Source of the DNA: Saprospirales bacterium
Lineage (GTDB): Bacteria > Bacteroidota > Bacteroidia > Chitinophagales > Saprospiraceae
Length of the DNA stretch: 64,000 nucleotides
NCBI GenBank assembly: GCA_016711045.1
Contig: JADJTT010000006.1
Coordinates: forward strand, 496,001-560,000
Reading direction: 5' to 3'
Position numbers and translations under genes: made by a program. Below, in pieces: positions 47,481 to 56,459 of this stretch; positions within the stretch are counted from its first letter, which is position 1, and each line of letters opens with the position of its first letter. The notes under the pieces are model-generated. The model was not told the origin of the DNA and searched no databases. It was given only the letters and a program-made list of their open reading frames with translations.

Positions 47481-49763
47481 CTACATAGTAGGGCGGGCGG
47501 TCCTTTCCATATTCGGGAAGGCGCCCTGGTCTACCTGATTGTACAATTGAACACAGCGGTTAACCGCTTCAATCAGGTCCATGGTTTCCAGTTGGATACT
47601 GAAGAACAGCATACTGTTGCGAAGGCCGTAATCCGAATTTTTCACCCCACTGATCTGCTGGTCGAGCAAGCTTTCCAACTGGAGGGCAATTCGATGATGT
47701 TGGTTCATTAAGGGCTGGATAGACTGAAATTGCAGGTCGTGCAAGTACTGGCTGGTTGACATCAGGAAGGCAGAGACCGACTCAATTGCTTCCATCAGTT
47801 TTTCCGACTGAAGGGAAGAGAGCGGGCTGAAGTGGTTTTCCACGTGCTCTGAACAGGCATCAACGATGTAGGTGGTCGACTGGTTGATGTCCTGTTCCAG
47901 GTCGTAGAGGTACAAATAAAGCCTGCTGAGTTCAGTTTTCTTTTCCTGGATGCGTTGGATGGACTTATAGAGTTTCAGTTTGAGGCTTTTGTTTTGGTTT
48001 TCAAGCATAATCAGGTCTTCCCTCGCTTCCCGAATGAGGTCCCGGTCTTCCATCAACAAGCCGTTCAGCGCATTTTGGTACGCATCGTTGATGAATTGAA
48101 GGAATTCGGCCATTTTATAGGCAGTATCTTTGATCAATTGCTTGGAAGATATCTCGTCGGTTTGCTGTTCAAAGAAGCGAATATTGCTTTTAACCCGTTC
48201 TTTCTTTTTATGGAATAAATAAGTTCTGGAAATCAGGAAAACAATCAACGCCAGCAAACCTCCGACAGCCCATGCTCCCAGGAAATAGATCAGTAAGGCA
48301 AACAGCCCTGAAACGGTAAATGCCACCAGGGCAGTGACAAACCAGCCGCCGATCACATTGAGTACCCCGGCTATCCGGAAGACTGCGCTGTCGCGTCCCC
48401 AGGCCCTGTCGGCCAGGGAGGTTCCCATTCCCACCATAAAGGACACATAAGTGGTAGAGAGCGGAAGTTTGAGCGAGGTCGCAAACGCGATCAGTACGCT
48501 GGCCACGGTGAGGTTCACGGAAGCCCGAACGAGGTCAAATGCCGGTTTATCTTTTTTCTGCCCGTTTTCCAGGGATGATTTAACAGGTTCGAAACTCTTG
48601 TGGGAAGAGTTCCTCCAGGTTTCGGGCAACAGCCATTGGAAGCCTTTGGCGAATACCCTGGAAAAGCCGACAATGCTCCTGGCAACGGCATTGGAAGCGA
48701 AAAATTCAGCCCCTTCATCCTGGCGTGCAAGGCTGACCTCCGTATCGGTCACGCTCTTAGCTTTTTTAGACAGCCATAGTGTAAGGGTCATAATAATACC
48801 TGCCAGAACCAGGTACAGGGTGTTGGTCTTTATGGGGTTGGCGAGCACATCCATTGGATACTCAGAAGCCGGGATTCCTGAAATCCCCCAGGCTTTATAG
48901 GATTCCAAGCCTGCAAGCGGCACCCCAATAAAGTTGACCAGGTCGTTGCCGGCAAATGCCATGGCCAGGGAGAATGTGCCGAAAAGGACAATGAAACGCA
49001 GAATATTGACCTTGAATACGGAAATGAGGACTTGTGCTAACAAGCTCCAAAAAATAAAAGTGCCGAGCATCAACATGGGGGTGCGGGCGGTCACCCAAGT
49101 AATGAATTCATCCGGAATAAAAGAAGCGCCTTTCATACCCTTTATCAGGAGGAAATAGGTGATAAAAGAAAGCGCCAGGCCTGCCCAAACCCCACCTATC
49201 CAGGGTAATCGGCGCTCATAGTGAAAGGTAAAGAGCAGGCGGGAAACATATTGTACCAGAATACCACAGGTAAGAGCCACCACAATGGAAGAGAATATCC
49301 CCGAGATGATGGTCAATGCCCGGGAAGAATTGATATATTGGGATAAGGCCGCGATCCCTTCCCCATTTTGAGTCACTTTTATGAGGGCTACCACCACTGC
49401 GGCGCCCAGTAATTCAAAGACGATCGAAACAGTAGTGGAGGTTGGGAGCCCAAATGTGTTGAAGAGGTCGAGCAGGATAATATCGGTGAGCATGACCGCC
49501 AGGAAGATGACGATGATCTCCGAAAAGAAGAAGAAATTCGGATTGAAAATCCCTTTTCGGGCAATTTCCATCATACCGCTGGAAAACGTGGCGCCGATAA
49601 AGATCCCGAGGCTGGCCACGATCATAATCATGTTCCTGGAAGCGACCTTGGAGCCTACTGCGGAATTGAGGAAATTTACGGCATCGTTGCTTACCCCGAC
49701 GACCAAATCCGCAATAGCAAGCGTGAAAAGAATGAGGATGAGAATGAAAAAATAATCCGGCAT
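47481..49763 (-). CDS. pit: PiT-family inorganic phosphate transporter with PhoU-like C-terminal domain
   Basis: 760 residues. Low-affinity Na+/H+-phosphate symporter. N-terminal signature GVSNDAVNFLNSAVGSKVAS (residues 24-43) and second-half repeat FAGNDLVNFIGVPLAG, both the PHO4 GxxND motif; about 11 TMs up to residue ~530. The last ~220 residues are soluble helices (KQLIKDTAYKMAEFLQFINDAY, LQFQSIQPLMNQHHRIALQL) resembling PhoU-like regulators, which are often separate genes next to pit. The fusion may let the transporter sense its own state. Single gene, divergent from the adenosine deaminase gene. Confidence 0.87.
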   Translation of the reverse strand: MPDYFFILILILFTLAIADLVVGVSNDAVNFLNSAVGSKVASRNMIMIVASLGIFIGATFSSGMMEIARKGIFNPNFFFFSEIIVIFLAVMLTDIILLDLFNTFGLPTSTTVSIVFELLGAAVVVALIKVTQNGEGIAALSQYINSSRALTIISGIFSSIVVALTCGILVQYVSRLLFTFHYERRLPWIGGVWAGLALSFITYFLLIKGMKGASFIPDEFITWVTARTPMLMLGTFIFWSLLAQVLISVFKVNILRFIVLFGTFSLAMAFAGNDLVNFIGVPLAGLESYKAWGISGIPASEYPMDVLANPIKTNTLYLVLAGIIMTLTLWLSKKAKSVTDTEVSLARQDEGAEFFASNAVARSIVGFSRVFAKGFQWLLPETWRNSSHKSFEPVKSSLENGQKKDKPAFDLVRASVNLTVASVLIAFATSLKLPLSTTYVSFMVGMGTSLADRAWGRDSAVFRIAGVLNVIGGWFVTALVAFTVSGLFALLIYFLGAWAVGGLLALIVFLISRTYLFHKKKERVKSNIRFFEQQTDEISSKQLIKDTAYKMAEFLQFINDAYQNALNGLLMEDRDLIREAREDLIMLENQNKSLKLKLYKSIQRIQEKKTELSRLYLYLYDLEQDINQSTTYIVDACSEHVENHFSPLSSLQSEKLMEAIESVSAFLMSTSQYLHDLQFQSIQPLMNQHHRIALQLESLLDQQISGVKNSDYGLRNSMLFFSIQLETMDLIEAVNRCVQLYNQVDQGAFPNMERTARPTM

Positions 49764-49854
49764 TTGTTATACCTTAGAACAACTTCTTTAGAATAGGTAA
49801 GATATTCAATTCGCATTAATCCAATGTTAAGTAGGCGTTAAATTATTGGGAAGA

Positions 49855-50847
49855 ATGGACAGTAAATCCCTGCCCAAAATAGAATTGCATTTGCACCTGG
49901 ATTGCTCGGTGAGCTACCGGGTAGCTTCCCTTTTTGAGCCTGGCCTCCCCATGGCCGATTTCGAAGCGCACTACGTGGCGCCGGCCAAGTGTCTGAATCT
50001 TCCGGATTTCCTGAGCCGTGCGGCTCAGGGTATTCGCATGACCCAAACAGCTGCGCAACTCCGGGCCGTCACCCTGGATCTTTTCGCGCAATTGCAACAG
50101 GAGAACGTACGCTATTTCGAAGTTCGGTTTGCGCCGCTGGAGCATTTGCAGCAGGGGCTACGTCCGGAAGAAGTTGTAGAAACGGTATTGGCATCCCTGG
50201 AAGAAGGCAGCAAGGCAACCGGTATACGGGCAGGGCTGATCGTATGTACGCTTCGGGAGTACCCGGCTATACAGAGCCTGGCCTCCGCTCAACTGGCAGT
50301 TCGCTATCATGGGCAGGGCGTGGTAGGGTTTGATATGGCGGGCAATGAAGCAGATTACCCCATCGATGCCCATGTAGCCAGCTTCCGGCTTGTCTGCGAC
50401 CAAGGACTGCCCTGTACGGCCCATGCCGGAGAAGCCCGGGGGCCGGAAAGCGTATGGGATTCCCTCCGGCATTTTGGTATCAGCCGGATAGGACACGGCG
50501 TACGTAGCGTGGAAGACCTTGAACTGGTGCAGTACCTGGTGGAAAACAACATCCATCTGGAAGTTTGTCCCACCAGCAATGTTCAAACCAATGTCTATTC
50601 GACGATCGAGCAGCATCCTGTCGATCAACTGTACCGCGCCGGGGTATCGATCGGTATCAACTCCGACAGCAGAACGCTGACCAACACCACATTGGAGCAG
50701 GAATACAACCTGCTTCGAGCCCAATTTGGGTGGGGATTGGAAGAGTTGCTTCAGTGCAATTTGAATGCACTGGAACATGCGTTTCTACCGGCGGCGGAAA
50801 AAGCAGCTATACGTGATCAATTGCTTCTAGGGTATAATAAAACTTAA
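49855..50847 (+). CDS. add: Adenosine/adenine deaminase family protein
   Basis: Zinc-dependent amidohydrolase-fold deaminase, 330 residues, cytoplasmic; converts adenosine to inosine in purine salvage. Zinc ligands H12 and H14 in KIELHLHLD, the third His in TAHAGEARG with the catalytic Glu, the catalytic-His motif RIGHGVRS, and the late Asp in GINSDSRT. The usual second Asp of the NTDDP motif is Ser here, as the motif varies in several ADA-like subfamilies, so true substrate may differ. ATG 49855 chosen over TTG 49846. It ends 9 bases before the ligand-gated channel gene, forming an operon. Confidence 0.85.
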   Translation: MDSKSLPKIELHLHLDCSVSYRVASLFEPGLPMADFEAHYVAPAKCLNLPDFLSRAAQGIRMTQTAAQLRAVTLDLFAQLQQENVRYFEVRFAPLEHLQQGLRPEEVVETVLASLEEGSKATGIRAGLIVCTLREYPAIQSLASAQLAVRYHGQGVVGFDMAGNEADYPIDAHVASFRLVCDQGLPCTAHAGEARGPESVWDSLRHFGISRIGHGVRSVEDLELVQYLVENNIHLEVCPTSNVQTNVYSTIEQHPVDQLYRAGVSIGINSDSRTLTNTTLEQEYNLLRAQFGWGLEELLQCNLNALEHAFLPAAEKAAIRDQLLLGYNKT

Positions 50848-50856
50848 AAGAACGGT

Positions 50857-51834
50857 ATGAAAGGTGCGCTGTGTGTCTTTTTTATCTTACTTCTCGGCTT
50901 GTGGACAACAGATTTGTCCGGCCAGGCTCCTGAACCGGAGGACGCCCAGCAGGCCCGGTGCGGCATTTACCTGATGAACCTCTACGACCTCAACGTCAGT
51001 GAGTACTCGTTTTATGCCGACTTTTACGTGTGGATGAAATGGGAAGGCGACCGGGATCCCATGAATATTGAATTTGTAAATGCCGTGGAGAAATGGGGCT
51101 TCACGCAGCTCGACTTCAGCGACACTGCAGAGGTGCTTGAGGACGGGAGCAGCTATAACGGCATGCGTATCGAAGGCCGTTTTTTTCATTCATTTGATCT
51201 GCGCCGCTTTCCGCTGGACCGCCACGAGTTGGATATCCGGATCGAGAATGTGGACTATCCGCAGGACTCGTTGGCGTACATTCCGGAGACAGAGGGCGAT
51301 TTGTTCCGCAAAGATTTTGCGATCCCTGGCTGGCAGGTTGAAGGCGCCCGCATGGAGACCCACTCCAATTTCTACAATACAGATTTTGGGGACCCGGGGG
51401 CCAAGGATTCTACCTTTAGCAATTTTACATTCAAGTTGGTCATTTCCAGGCCGTTGAGTTATTTCTTACTCAAATTGTTGCTGCCCCTTTTGGTGGTCAT
51501 TATGGCGAGTTTGGGAGGCTTGTTGATCCACCCCAACCACATCGATGCCCGGATATCACTACCCATTGGAGGGTTGCTCAGCTGTGTGTTCCTACAACAG
51601 TCCTACAGCTCCGCACTGCCCGATGTGGGGTATATGGTACTGATGGACAAGATATACCTTCTTTCCTACATGCTAATTGCCGCCATTATGCTGCGCATTA
51701 TCGTGGTGGGCAATCGGTTGAACCGGAAAGAAAGAAAAGATCCCGACGTGGTTTTTCGCCGGGATCGCAGGTATACCTTTTATTTCTTTATCCTCTTTTT
51801 GATGGGAGCGGGGGTGTTGATCCTGATTAGTTAA
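50857..51834 (+). CDS. Pentameric ligand-gated ion channel homologue (Cys-loop receptor family, GLIC/ELIC type)
   Basis: 325 residues. Signal peptide near 1-22. Extracellular/periplasmic ligand-binding beta sandwich at ~30-198 with the family core RRFPLDRHELDIRIENVDYP (116-135) and Trp159 (IPGWQV). Four TMs: ~201-223 (ending PHPNH-like loop), pore-lining M2 ~231-250 (ARISLPIGGLLSCVFLQQSY) followed by the M2-M3 LPD, M3 ~259-283 and M4 ~305-325. The disulfide Cys loop of animal receptors is absent, as in known bacterial members. A Cys243 lies in the pore helix. Co-transcribed with an adenosine deaminase; a purine-related ligand is possible but unproven. Confidence 0.87.
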   Translation: MKGALCVFFILLLGLWTTDLSGQAPEPEDAQQARCGIYLMNLYDLNVSEYSFYADFYVWMKWEGDRDPMNIEFVNAVEKWGFTQLDFSDTAEVLEDGSSYNGMRIEGRFFHSFDLRRFPLDRHELDIRIENVDYPQDSLAYIPETEGDLFRKDFAIPGWQVEGARMETHSNFYNTDFGDPGAKDSTFSNFTFKLVISRPLSYFLLKLLLPLLVVIMASLGGLLIHPNHIDARISLPIGGLLSCVFLQQSYSSALPDVGYMVLMDKIYLLSYMLIAAIMLRIIVVGNRLNRKERKDPDVVFRRDRRYTFYFFILFLMGAGVLILIS

Positions 51835-51839
51835 GTGCA

Positions 51840-52751
51840 TTAAGCCAGCACCTGGGCTAATTTCTCCAGTGCCAACAATTTATTCCAATTATCATCCGTA
51901 TGTTCCTGGATATCTTCCAGCATCACTTTGTTTTCTTCGCGGAAGAGGTGTTTAAACCGGCCCTGATGTTTGAGGCATTCGGTTACCGGCAAGAACGTTT
52001 CTGGTTTGTAGGTCATTTTGTAGTGTTGCCGTTCGATCTCATAGAGTGGGAACAGGCGCGCATCTACTGCCAGGCGGGCGATGGAGATTGAATCGCCCGG
52101 TTCGGTCTTGTGACCGGGAGGGCAGGGGCCGTCGATCATGAGGAGGCGGAAGCCTTCAGTGTCTCTAGCCCGCATTACTTTTCCCCGAAAATCCTCCATA
52201 TAGGCCAGGGAGCAGGTAGCTGCATAGGGAAGGTTGTGGGCGGCAATGATGCCCATCAGGTCTTTCGGCCACGATTTCTTGTAGCCTTCCCCGGGGTTGG
52301 TGGTAGTGATGGCTCCGTAAGGCGTTGCCGTGCTGCTCTGGATGCCCGTATTCATATAGGCTCCGTTGTTGTTGACGATATAGAGGATATTTTCGCTTCT
52401 TGCGGCTGCACCGGAGAGGGCTTGCAAGCCGATATCGAACGTACCCCCATCGCCGGCGAGCACCACTACGTGGGTCTTTGTCTTGCCCTGGCGGTCGAGT
52501 GCGGCGCGCACGCCGGTGGCAGTGGCCGGTGCAGCGGCAAACAGCGTATGTACTACATTGGCTTTCAACTCACTGAGCGGGTAAGGCCCCGAAATGATGG
52601 AAAAGCAGGAAGCCGGAAGTACGTATACGGTGTCGGGCCCGAGCAGACTGGCCAGGTGCCGGACGAGCAAGGACCATCCACAACCACGACAGCTCAAGGC
52701 GCCGGAAAAAACCTGTTCTTCTTTTATAAGAAATTCATTTGCTGGTTTCAT
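51840..52751 (-). CDS. porB: 2-oxoacid:ferredoxin oxidoreductase, beta subunit (TPP-binding)
   Basis: Thiamine-diphosphate subunit of pyruvate (or other 2-oxoacid) ferredoxin oxidoreductase, 303 residues. TPP/Mg motif GDGGTFDIGLQALSGAAARSENILYIVNNNGAYMNTG, typical GDG...NN; conserved N-terminal Cys pair CRGC and a further Cys for a 4Fe-4S cluster. Start at ATG 52751 (MKPANEF), 58 bases after the alpha subunit, because the longer frame runs into that gene's end. Third gene of the por operon. Its 3' end faces the ion channel gene with 5 bases between. Confidence 0.9.
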   Translation of the reverse strand: MKPANEFLIKEEQVFSGALSCRGCGWSLLVRHLASLLGPDTVYVLPASCFSIISGPYPLSELKANVVHTLFAAAPATATGVRAALDRQGKTKTHVVVLAGDGGTFDIGLQALSGAAARSENILYIVNNNGAYMNTGIQSSTATPYGAITTTNPGEGYKKSWPKDLMGIIAAHNLPYAATCSLAYMEDFRGKVMRARDTEGFRLLMIDGPCPPGHKTEPGDSISIARLAVDARLFPLYEIERQHYKMTYKPETFLPVTECLKHQGRFKHLFREENKVMLEDIQEHTDDNWNKLLALEKLAQVLA

Positions 52752-52770
52752 ATCCTGAAAAAATTTTACA

Positions 52771-52801
52771 GGAACACTGCGAACGAAGGTCGCGGTGTTC
52801 C
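52771..52801 (-). repeat. Intra-operon hairpin between porA and porB
   Basis: GGAACACTGCGA (52771-52782) pairs with 52790-52801 (one G-T pair) around the loop ACGAAGG, the same seven bases as the loop at 16777-16783. No T tract; may adjust porB expression or mRNA stability. Confidence 0.7.
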
Positions 52802-52809
52802 CGTATAGA

Positions 52810-54018
52810 TTAAGCAATATCTACCCAATTCACCTCCTTCGGGTTGGTGCGGGCCAGGTGAATAATCTTTTCAATGGTATCCGGTGGCACGTCTTTCCCG
52901 CCGGCGCCGGCGTAGAAGTCGTACATTTTGATGGGCATCCCGTACAATGCGCGTTGCATTTCCTGGAAGATGGCGCCTTCGCGGTCGCCCAGGAAGTTGC
53001 GCTCTACCGGCGCCAGAATGGCGTCTTTGGGCAGGTCTTTCAACGCTTCCTGCACCGAAGCTTTTGGGAAAGGTTTAAACAAGCGAATCTTCAGCAACCC
53101 TACGTCCGGATATTTTTTGATCACCCCACGTGCGGTGGAAGTGATACTGGATACGGTAACCAGGACAAGCTTGGTCTTTGGACCGATATTGATCGCTTCC
53201 ACGTTGTGGTATTCGCGGCCAAATTTTGTGGCGAAATCGGCAGCGATCTGTTCCGCTTTTTCCTCTACCTGTATCGCATCCCGCCAGTAAGTATAGTTGA
53301 GTTTGTTGTAATGTTCAGGAGGTACGAGGCCGCCAAATGCTTTCGGATTTTCGAGGTCGATGCTCATGGGGCCGGGCACTTTGGCCGGCAGGAATTCGTC
53401 GACGAGGTCGATGTCCGGCACCCAAACGTTCTCACTGGTATGACTTTGGTAAAAGGCGTCGAGCACCACCATGACCGGCAGGTTGAGTTGCTCGGCGAGG
53501 AGATAGGCCTGAATCATGGTGTCCAGCACTTCCTGAGAGCTTTCCCCATAAAACTGTACCCAACCGGTGTCGCGTTGCGACAAGGAGTCGGACTGGTCGG
53601 ACCAGATATTCCAAGGGATGGAGGGTCTGCCAACATTAGCAACCACCATTGGGAGGCGGAAGTGTGCGATGGCATGGAGCACTTCGTGGGCATAGAACAA
53701 CCCTTGACCGGCGGTAGCCGTAAACACCCGTTCTCCACCGAGGGCAGCGCCCATTGCGGCGGCAAAAGCGGAGTGTTCACTGTCCATATTGGTGTATTTC
53801 GCATCCATTTCTCCAGTGGCAACCATTTCGGAAAGGCGCTCCACGATGGTAGTCTGGGGCGTAATGGGATAGGCGGGCACATAGCCGACGCGGCACAGCT
53901 TGGCCGCTTCGGCCGCTGCATAGTTTCCTTTCATGATCAATTGCTGGTGCCGGGGATATAGGGAGGTTTCCGTTTTATGGCGGATGCCCGAGGTTTTTTC
54001 AAGGATTTCTGTTTTCAT
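52810..54018 (-). CDS. porA: 2-oxoacid:ferredoxin oxidoreductase, alpha subunit
   Basis: 402 residues. Pyrimidine-binding and domain II/III subunit: KGNYAAAEAAKLCRVGYVPAYPITPQTTIVERLSEMV at the start, MDSEHSAFAAAMGAALGG, GQGLFYAHEVLHAIAHFRLPMVV (standard POR alpha motifs), and a C-terminal EALKDLPKDAILAPVERN region. With the beta and fused gamma/delta proteins it oxidatively decarboxylates a 2-oxoacid, probably pyruvate, to acyl-CoA and reduced ferredoxin, oxygen-sensitive in many organisms. ATG 54018 overlaps the stop of the fused subunit gene by 4 bases (ATGA), a sign of coupling. Confidence 0.9.
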   Translation of the reverse strand: MKTEILEKTSGIRHKTETSLYPRHQQLIMKGNYAAAEAAKLCRVGYVPAYPITPQTTIVERLSEMVATGEMDAKYTNMDSEHSAFAAAMGAALGGERVFTATAGQGLFYAHEVLHAIAHFRLPMVVANVGRPSIPWNIWSDQSDSLSQRDTGWVQFYGESSQEVLDTMIQAYLLAEQLNLPVMVVLDAFYQSHTSENVWVPDIDLVDEFLPAKVPGPMSIDLENPKAFGGLVPPEHYNKLNYTYWRDAIQVEEKAEQIAADFATKFGREYHNVEAINIGPKTKLVLVTVSSITSTARGVIKKYPDVGLLKIRLFKPFPKASVQEALKDLPKDAILAPVERNFLGDREGAIFQEMQRALYGMPIKMYDFYAGAGGKDVPPDTIEKIIHLARTNPKEVNWVDIA

Positions 54019-56279
54019 GATGCCATTTCAGTTAAAGTGAATTCGATAGCAGAGCAGGGACATTCTGTGGCGCAGATACCGCAACCTTTGCAGTAATCGT
54101 AGTCGATGCGCATCCGGCCGTGGTCGTCGATATGGATGGCGGCATCGGGGCAGAAGTTGAAGCAGTTGCCGCAGCTGTAGCAGTCCCCACAATGCAGGCA
54201 GCGGGATGATTCGGCGACGATGTCCTGTTCGCGAAGGCCCGAGGAGATCTCCTCGAAATTCTGATACAGGTCTTCCGGGTGTTTTACCCTGTCCTTGTGC
54301 TTCGGAATGGGCAGGTAGTAGGTGAAGTTGATGTCCTTAGGCAGGACCACATCCGGAAGGGTTTCTTCGGGGTGGTAGTCGAGTTCCTGTAGAAAGGCAT
54401 GTACTTCTTCGGCCACTTTGTTGCCACTGCCGATGGCTTCGGTGACGGTACCGCCCCATGCCATATCGCCGGCGCAGAAAACCGGAGTGTCGTCTTCCCA
54501 CTTGAGCCAGCCCTGTTGCGGCTTGACCTCTTTACCGAGGAACACATAATCGTCAAATCGTTGGCCGATGGCCTTGATGACTTTATGGAAGCAGAGATTC
54601 TTCTCCGTACCGGGCACCGGCGCGGGGCTGCGGCGGCCCGATTCGTCGGGTTCGCCCAGTTCCATATCGATGAGGGTTAGTTCGGTTTGTCCTTTTTTGT
54701 TTTTAGCAATACCTGTCGGCGCAGTGAGGAAGCGGATGTGGATACCTTCCGCCAGGGCCTCTTCAACTTCCTGGGCGATCGCGGGCATTTCCTTGATGGT
54801 TCGGCGGTAGTAGATAGTAGGCACTGCGCCAAGACGCAGGGTAGTGCGTGCCACGTCGATGGCGGTATTGCCGCCGCCGATAATGGCTATTTGGTCGCCT
54901 TTTTTGATACCGGCATCTTTCCCCGACAGTTTAAACTCCCGGAGGAAGGTGATGCCGTCGAGGGAGAGGTTTTCCTCATTTTCGAGGCGAAGGGAAGTGC
55001 CCAGGTGAGAACCGACCGCCGTGATGACGGAGGAAAATTCGTCGGTTAGTTCCCCAATATTTACCCGTTTATTTAGGACGATCTCGACGCCTTTTTCACG
55101 GATTCGGTTGATCTCCATATCCAGCACCTCATCCGGCAGGCGGAATTTGGGAATACCGCTGCGCATCATACCACCGGCAAAGGGGAGGGCTTCGAAGACG
55201 GTAACGGCATAACCTTTCTCACATAGGCGCAGGGCGGCAGTCAGGCCAGCAGGACCGGCGCCGACGACAGCGATTTTTTCTTTTTGCGTTACCGGCACGC
55301 GTTCAACGGGTATATTCAGGGCCTGGTTGCCGAGGAAGCGTTCGATGGCGCCAATATTGAGGCCTTCGTCAAATTCGTTGCGGTTGCAGTTTTGTTCGCA
55401 GAAATGGGGGCAAACGCGGCCGCACACGCCCGGGAAGGGATTGTGTTCGTAGAGGGATTGATAGGCTTCTGCGTATTTTTTCTCCCCAGCCAGTTTTACA
55501 AACTGGCGTACATCGGTGCCTGCTGGGCAGTTGTGGTTGCAGGGAGGGCGCCGGTCGACGTATTTGGGAGTGACCACCCGCCAGTTGCCCGTTTTATTTT
55601 TAGAAAGGGGCATTGCCCAGAAGGGAGCATCGATTCCGATATTGGGTTCCGTTTGTTCCACGAATTGGAATTTCACCGATTCTTCTTCAGTAAGGGCGTG
55701 CAGGCGTTGGTGCAGATAGGTGTTGGGAAATTCCTCCCCCACCACGCTTTGGAAAGCCACCTTTGCTGCTTTTGCATTGGCATCGGGTTTTGCCGGCACA
55801 TTTTTCCGGATCGTTTTCTGGATAGTATCCAGGTCGGCTTCAAACAGAAATCCGATTGCACCGATCATGGCCGCATTGACAATGGGAAGAGATTTGCTGC
55901 CCAGGCCATGTTCGAGAGAGATCCGGGTAGCAGGGATGGTGTATACCGTCTTTCCCAGATCGGCAAAAGCGGACCTGGGTTTTTCGGTGTTGATCAATAC
56001 TGCGCCCTGGTCTTTTAGTCCATCGAAAACCGGCACCATATCGAGGAGGCTTTCGTCGAACACCACGATCAGGTTGGGGTTGTAAATGTTGCTGCGGTTG
56101 AGGATCTCTTTTTTTGCTACCCGAAGGAAGGCCTGGATGGGAGCGCCGGTGCGTTCCACGCCGAAAGCAGGAAAAGCTTGTACTTGGAAGTCGCCGAGTT
56201 GACTGAAGGTTTTCGCCAGAATTTCAAAGGCGGTGACCATCCCCTGGCCACCTCTGGCGTGCCCGCGTATTTCTAACAT
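54015..56279 (-). CDS. Triple fusion: POR gamma subunit, GltD-like NAD(P)H oxidoreductase, ferredoxin delta subunit
   Basis: 754 residues with three parts. Residues 1-~185: POR gamma domain (LEIRGHARGGQGMVTAFEIL, FPAFGVERTGAPIQAFLRV). Residues ~245-635: GltD-like flavoprotein with 4Fe-4S cysteines 247, 251, 286, 290, 294, 298, FAD-binding VVGAGPAGLTAALRL at 338-352 and NAD(P)-binding IIGGGNTAIDVARTTLRLGA near 466-485, and CAGDMAWGGTVTEAIGSG near 602. Residues ~690-745: two 4Fe-4S ferredoxin motifs (Cys 694-710 and 730-740), the usual POR delta. So the enzyme would carry its own electron route between ferredoxin-type clusters and NAD(P)H. First gene of the por operon; overlaps porA by 4 bases. 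Confidence 0.88.
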   Translation of the reverse strand: MLEIRGHARGGQGMVTAFEILAKTFSQLGDFQVQAFPAFGVERTGAPIQAFLRVAKKEILNRSNIYNPNLIVVFDESLLDMVPVFDGLKDQGAVLINTEKPRSAFADLGKTVYTIPATRISLEHGLGSKSLPIVNAAMIGAIGFLFEADLDTIQKTIRKNVPAKPDANAKAAKVAFQSVVGEEFPNTYLHQRLHALTEEESVKFQFVEQTEPNIGIDAPFWAMPLSKNKTGNWRVVTPKYVDRRPPCNHNCPAGTDVRQFVKLAGEKKYAEAYQSLYEHNPFPGVCGRVCPHFCEQNCNRNEFDEGLNIGAIERFLGNQALNIPVERVPVTQKEKIAVVGAGPAGLTAALRLCEKGYAVTVFEALPFAGGMMRSGIPKFRLPDEVLDMEINRIREKGVEIVLNKRVNIGELTDEFSSVITAVGSHLGTSLRLENEENLSLDGITFLREFKLSGKDAGIKKGDQIAIIGGGNTAIDVARTTLRLGAVPTIYYRRTIKEMPAIAQEVEEALAEGIHIRFLTAPTGIAKNKKGQTELTLIDMELGEPDESGRRSPAPVPGTEKNLCFHKVIKAIGQRFDDYVFLGKEVKPQQGWLKWEDDTPVFCAGDMAWGGTVTEAIGSGNKVAEEVHAFLQELDYHPEETLPDVVLPKDINFTYYLPIPKHKDRVKHPEDLYQNFEEISSGLREQDIVAESSRCLHCGDCYSCGNCFNFCPDAAIHIDDHGRMRIDYDYCKGCGICATECPCSAIEFTLTEMAS

Positions 56280-56414
56280 AATTTGGTCATTTTTGGCATG
56301 AGCGAATAAGCCTATAACGCTTAAAACATTGCATGATAGGAGGATTTTCGCAGGTGCAAAATGACATTGGTTAGTGCGGGGTGTGATTTTTGTCAGTAGA
56401 AGAGAAGAAAAAGG

Positions 56415-56449
56415 CAGGAAACGGCATTTCTAAGAAACGCCGTTTCCTG
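56415..56449 (-). terminator. Terminator-like hairpin after the pseudogene
   Basis: CAGGAAACGGC (56415-56425) is complementary to 56439-56449, 13-base loop; on the minus strand it is followed by TTTTTCTTCTCT. Ends about 10 bases after the pseudogene's original stop. Confidence 0.6.
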
Positions 56450-56459
56450 AAAACATTGC

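Noticed and set aside
52795..53961. 388-residue open frame antisense to porA
   Set aside because: Lies opposite a clear POR alpha gene within an operon; no motif, no start context.
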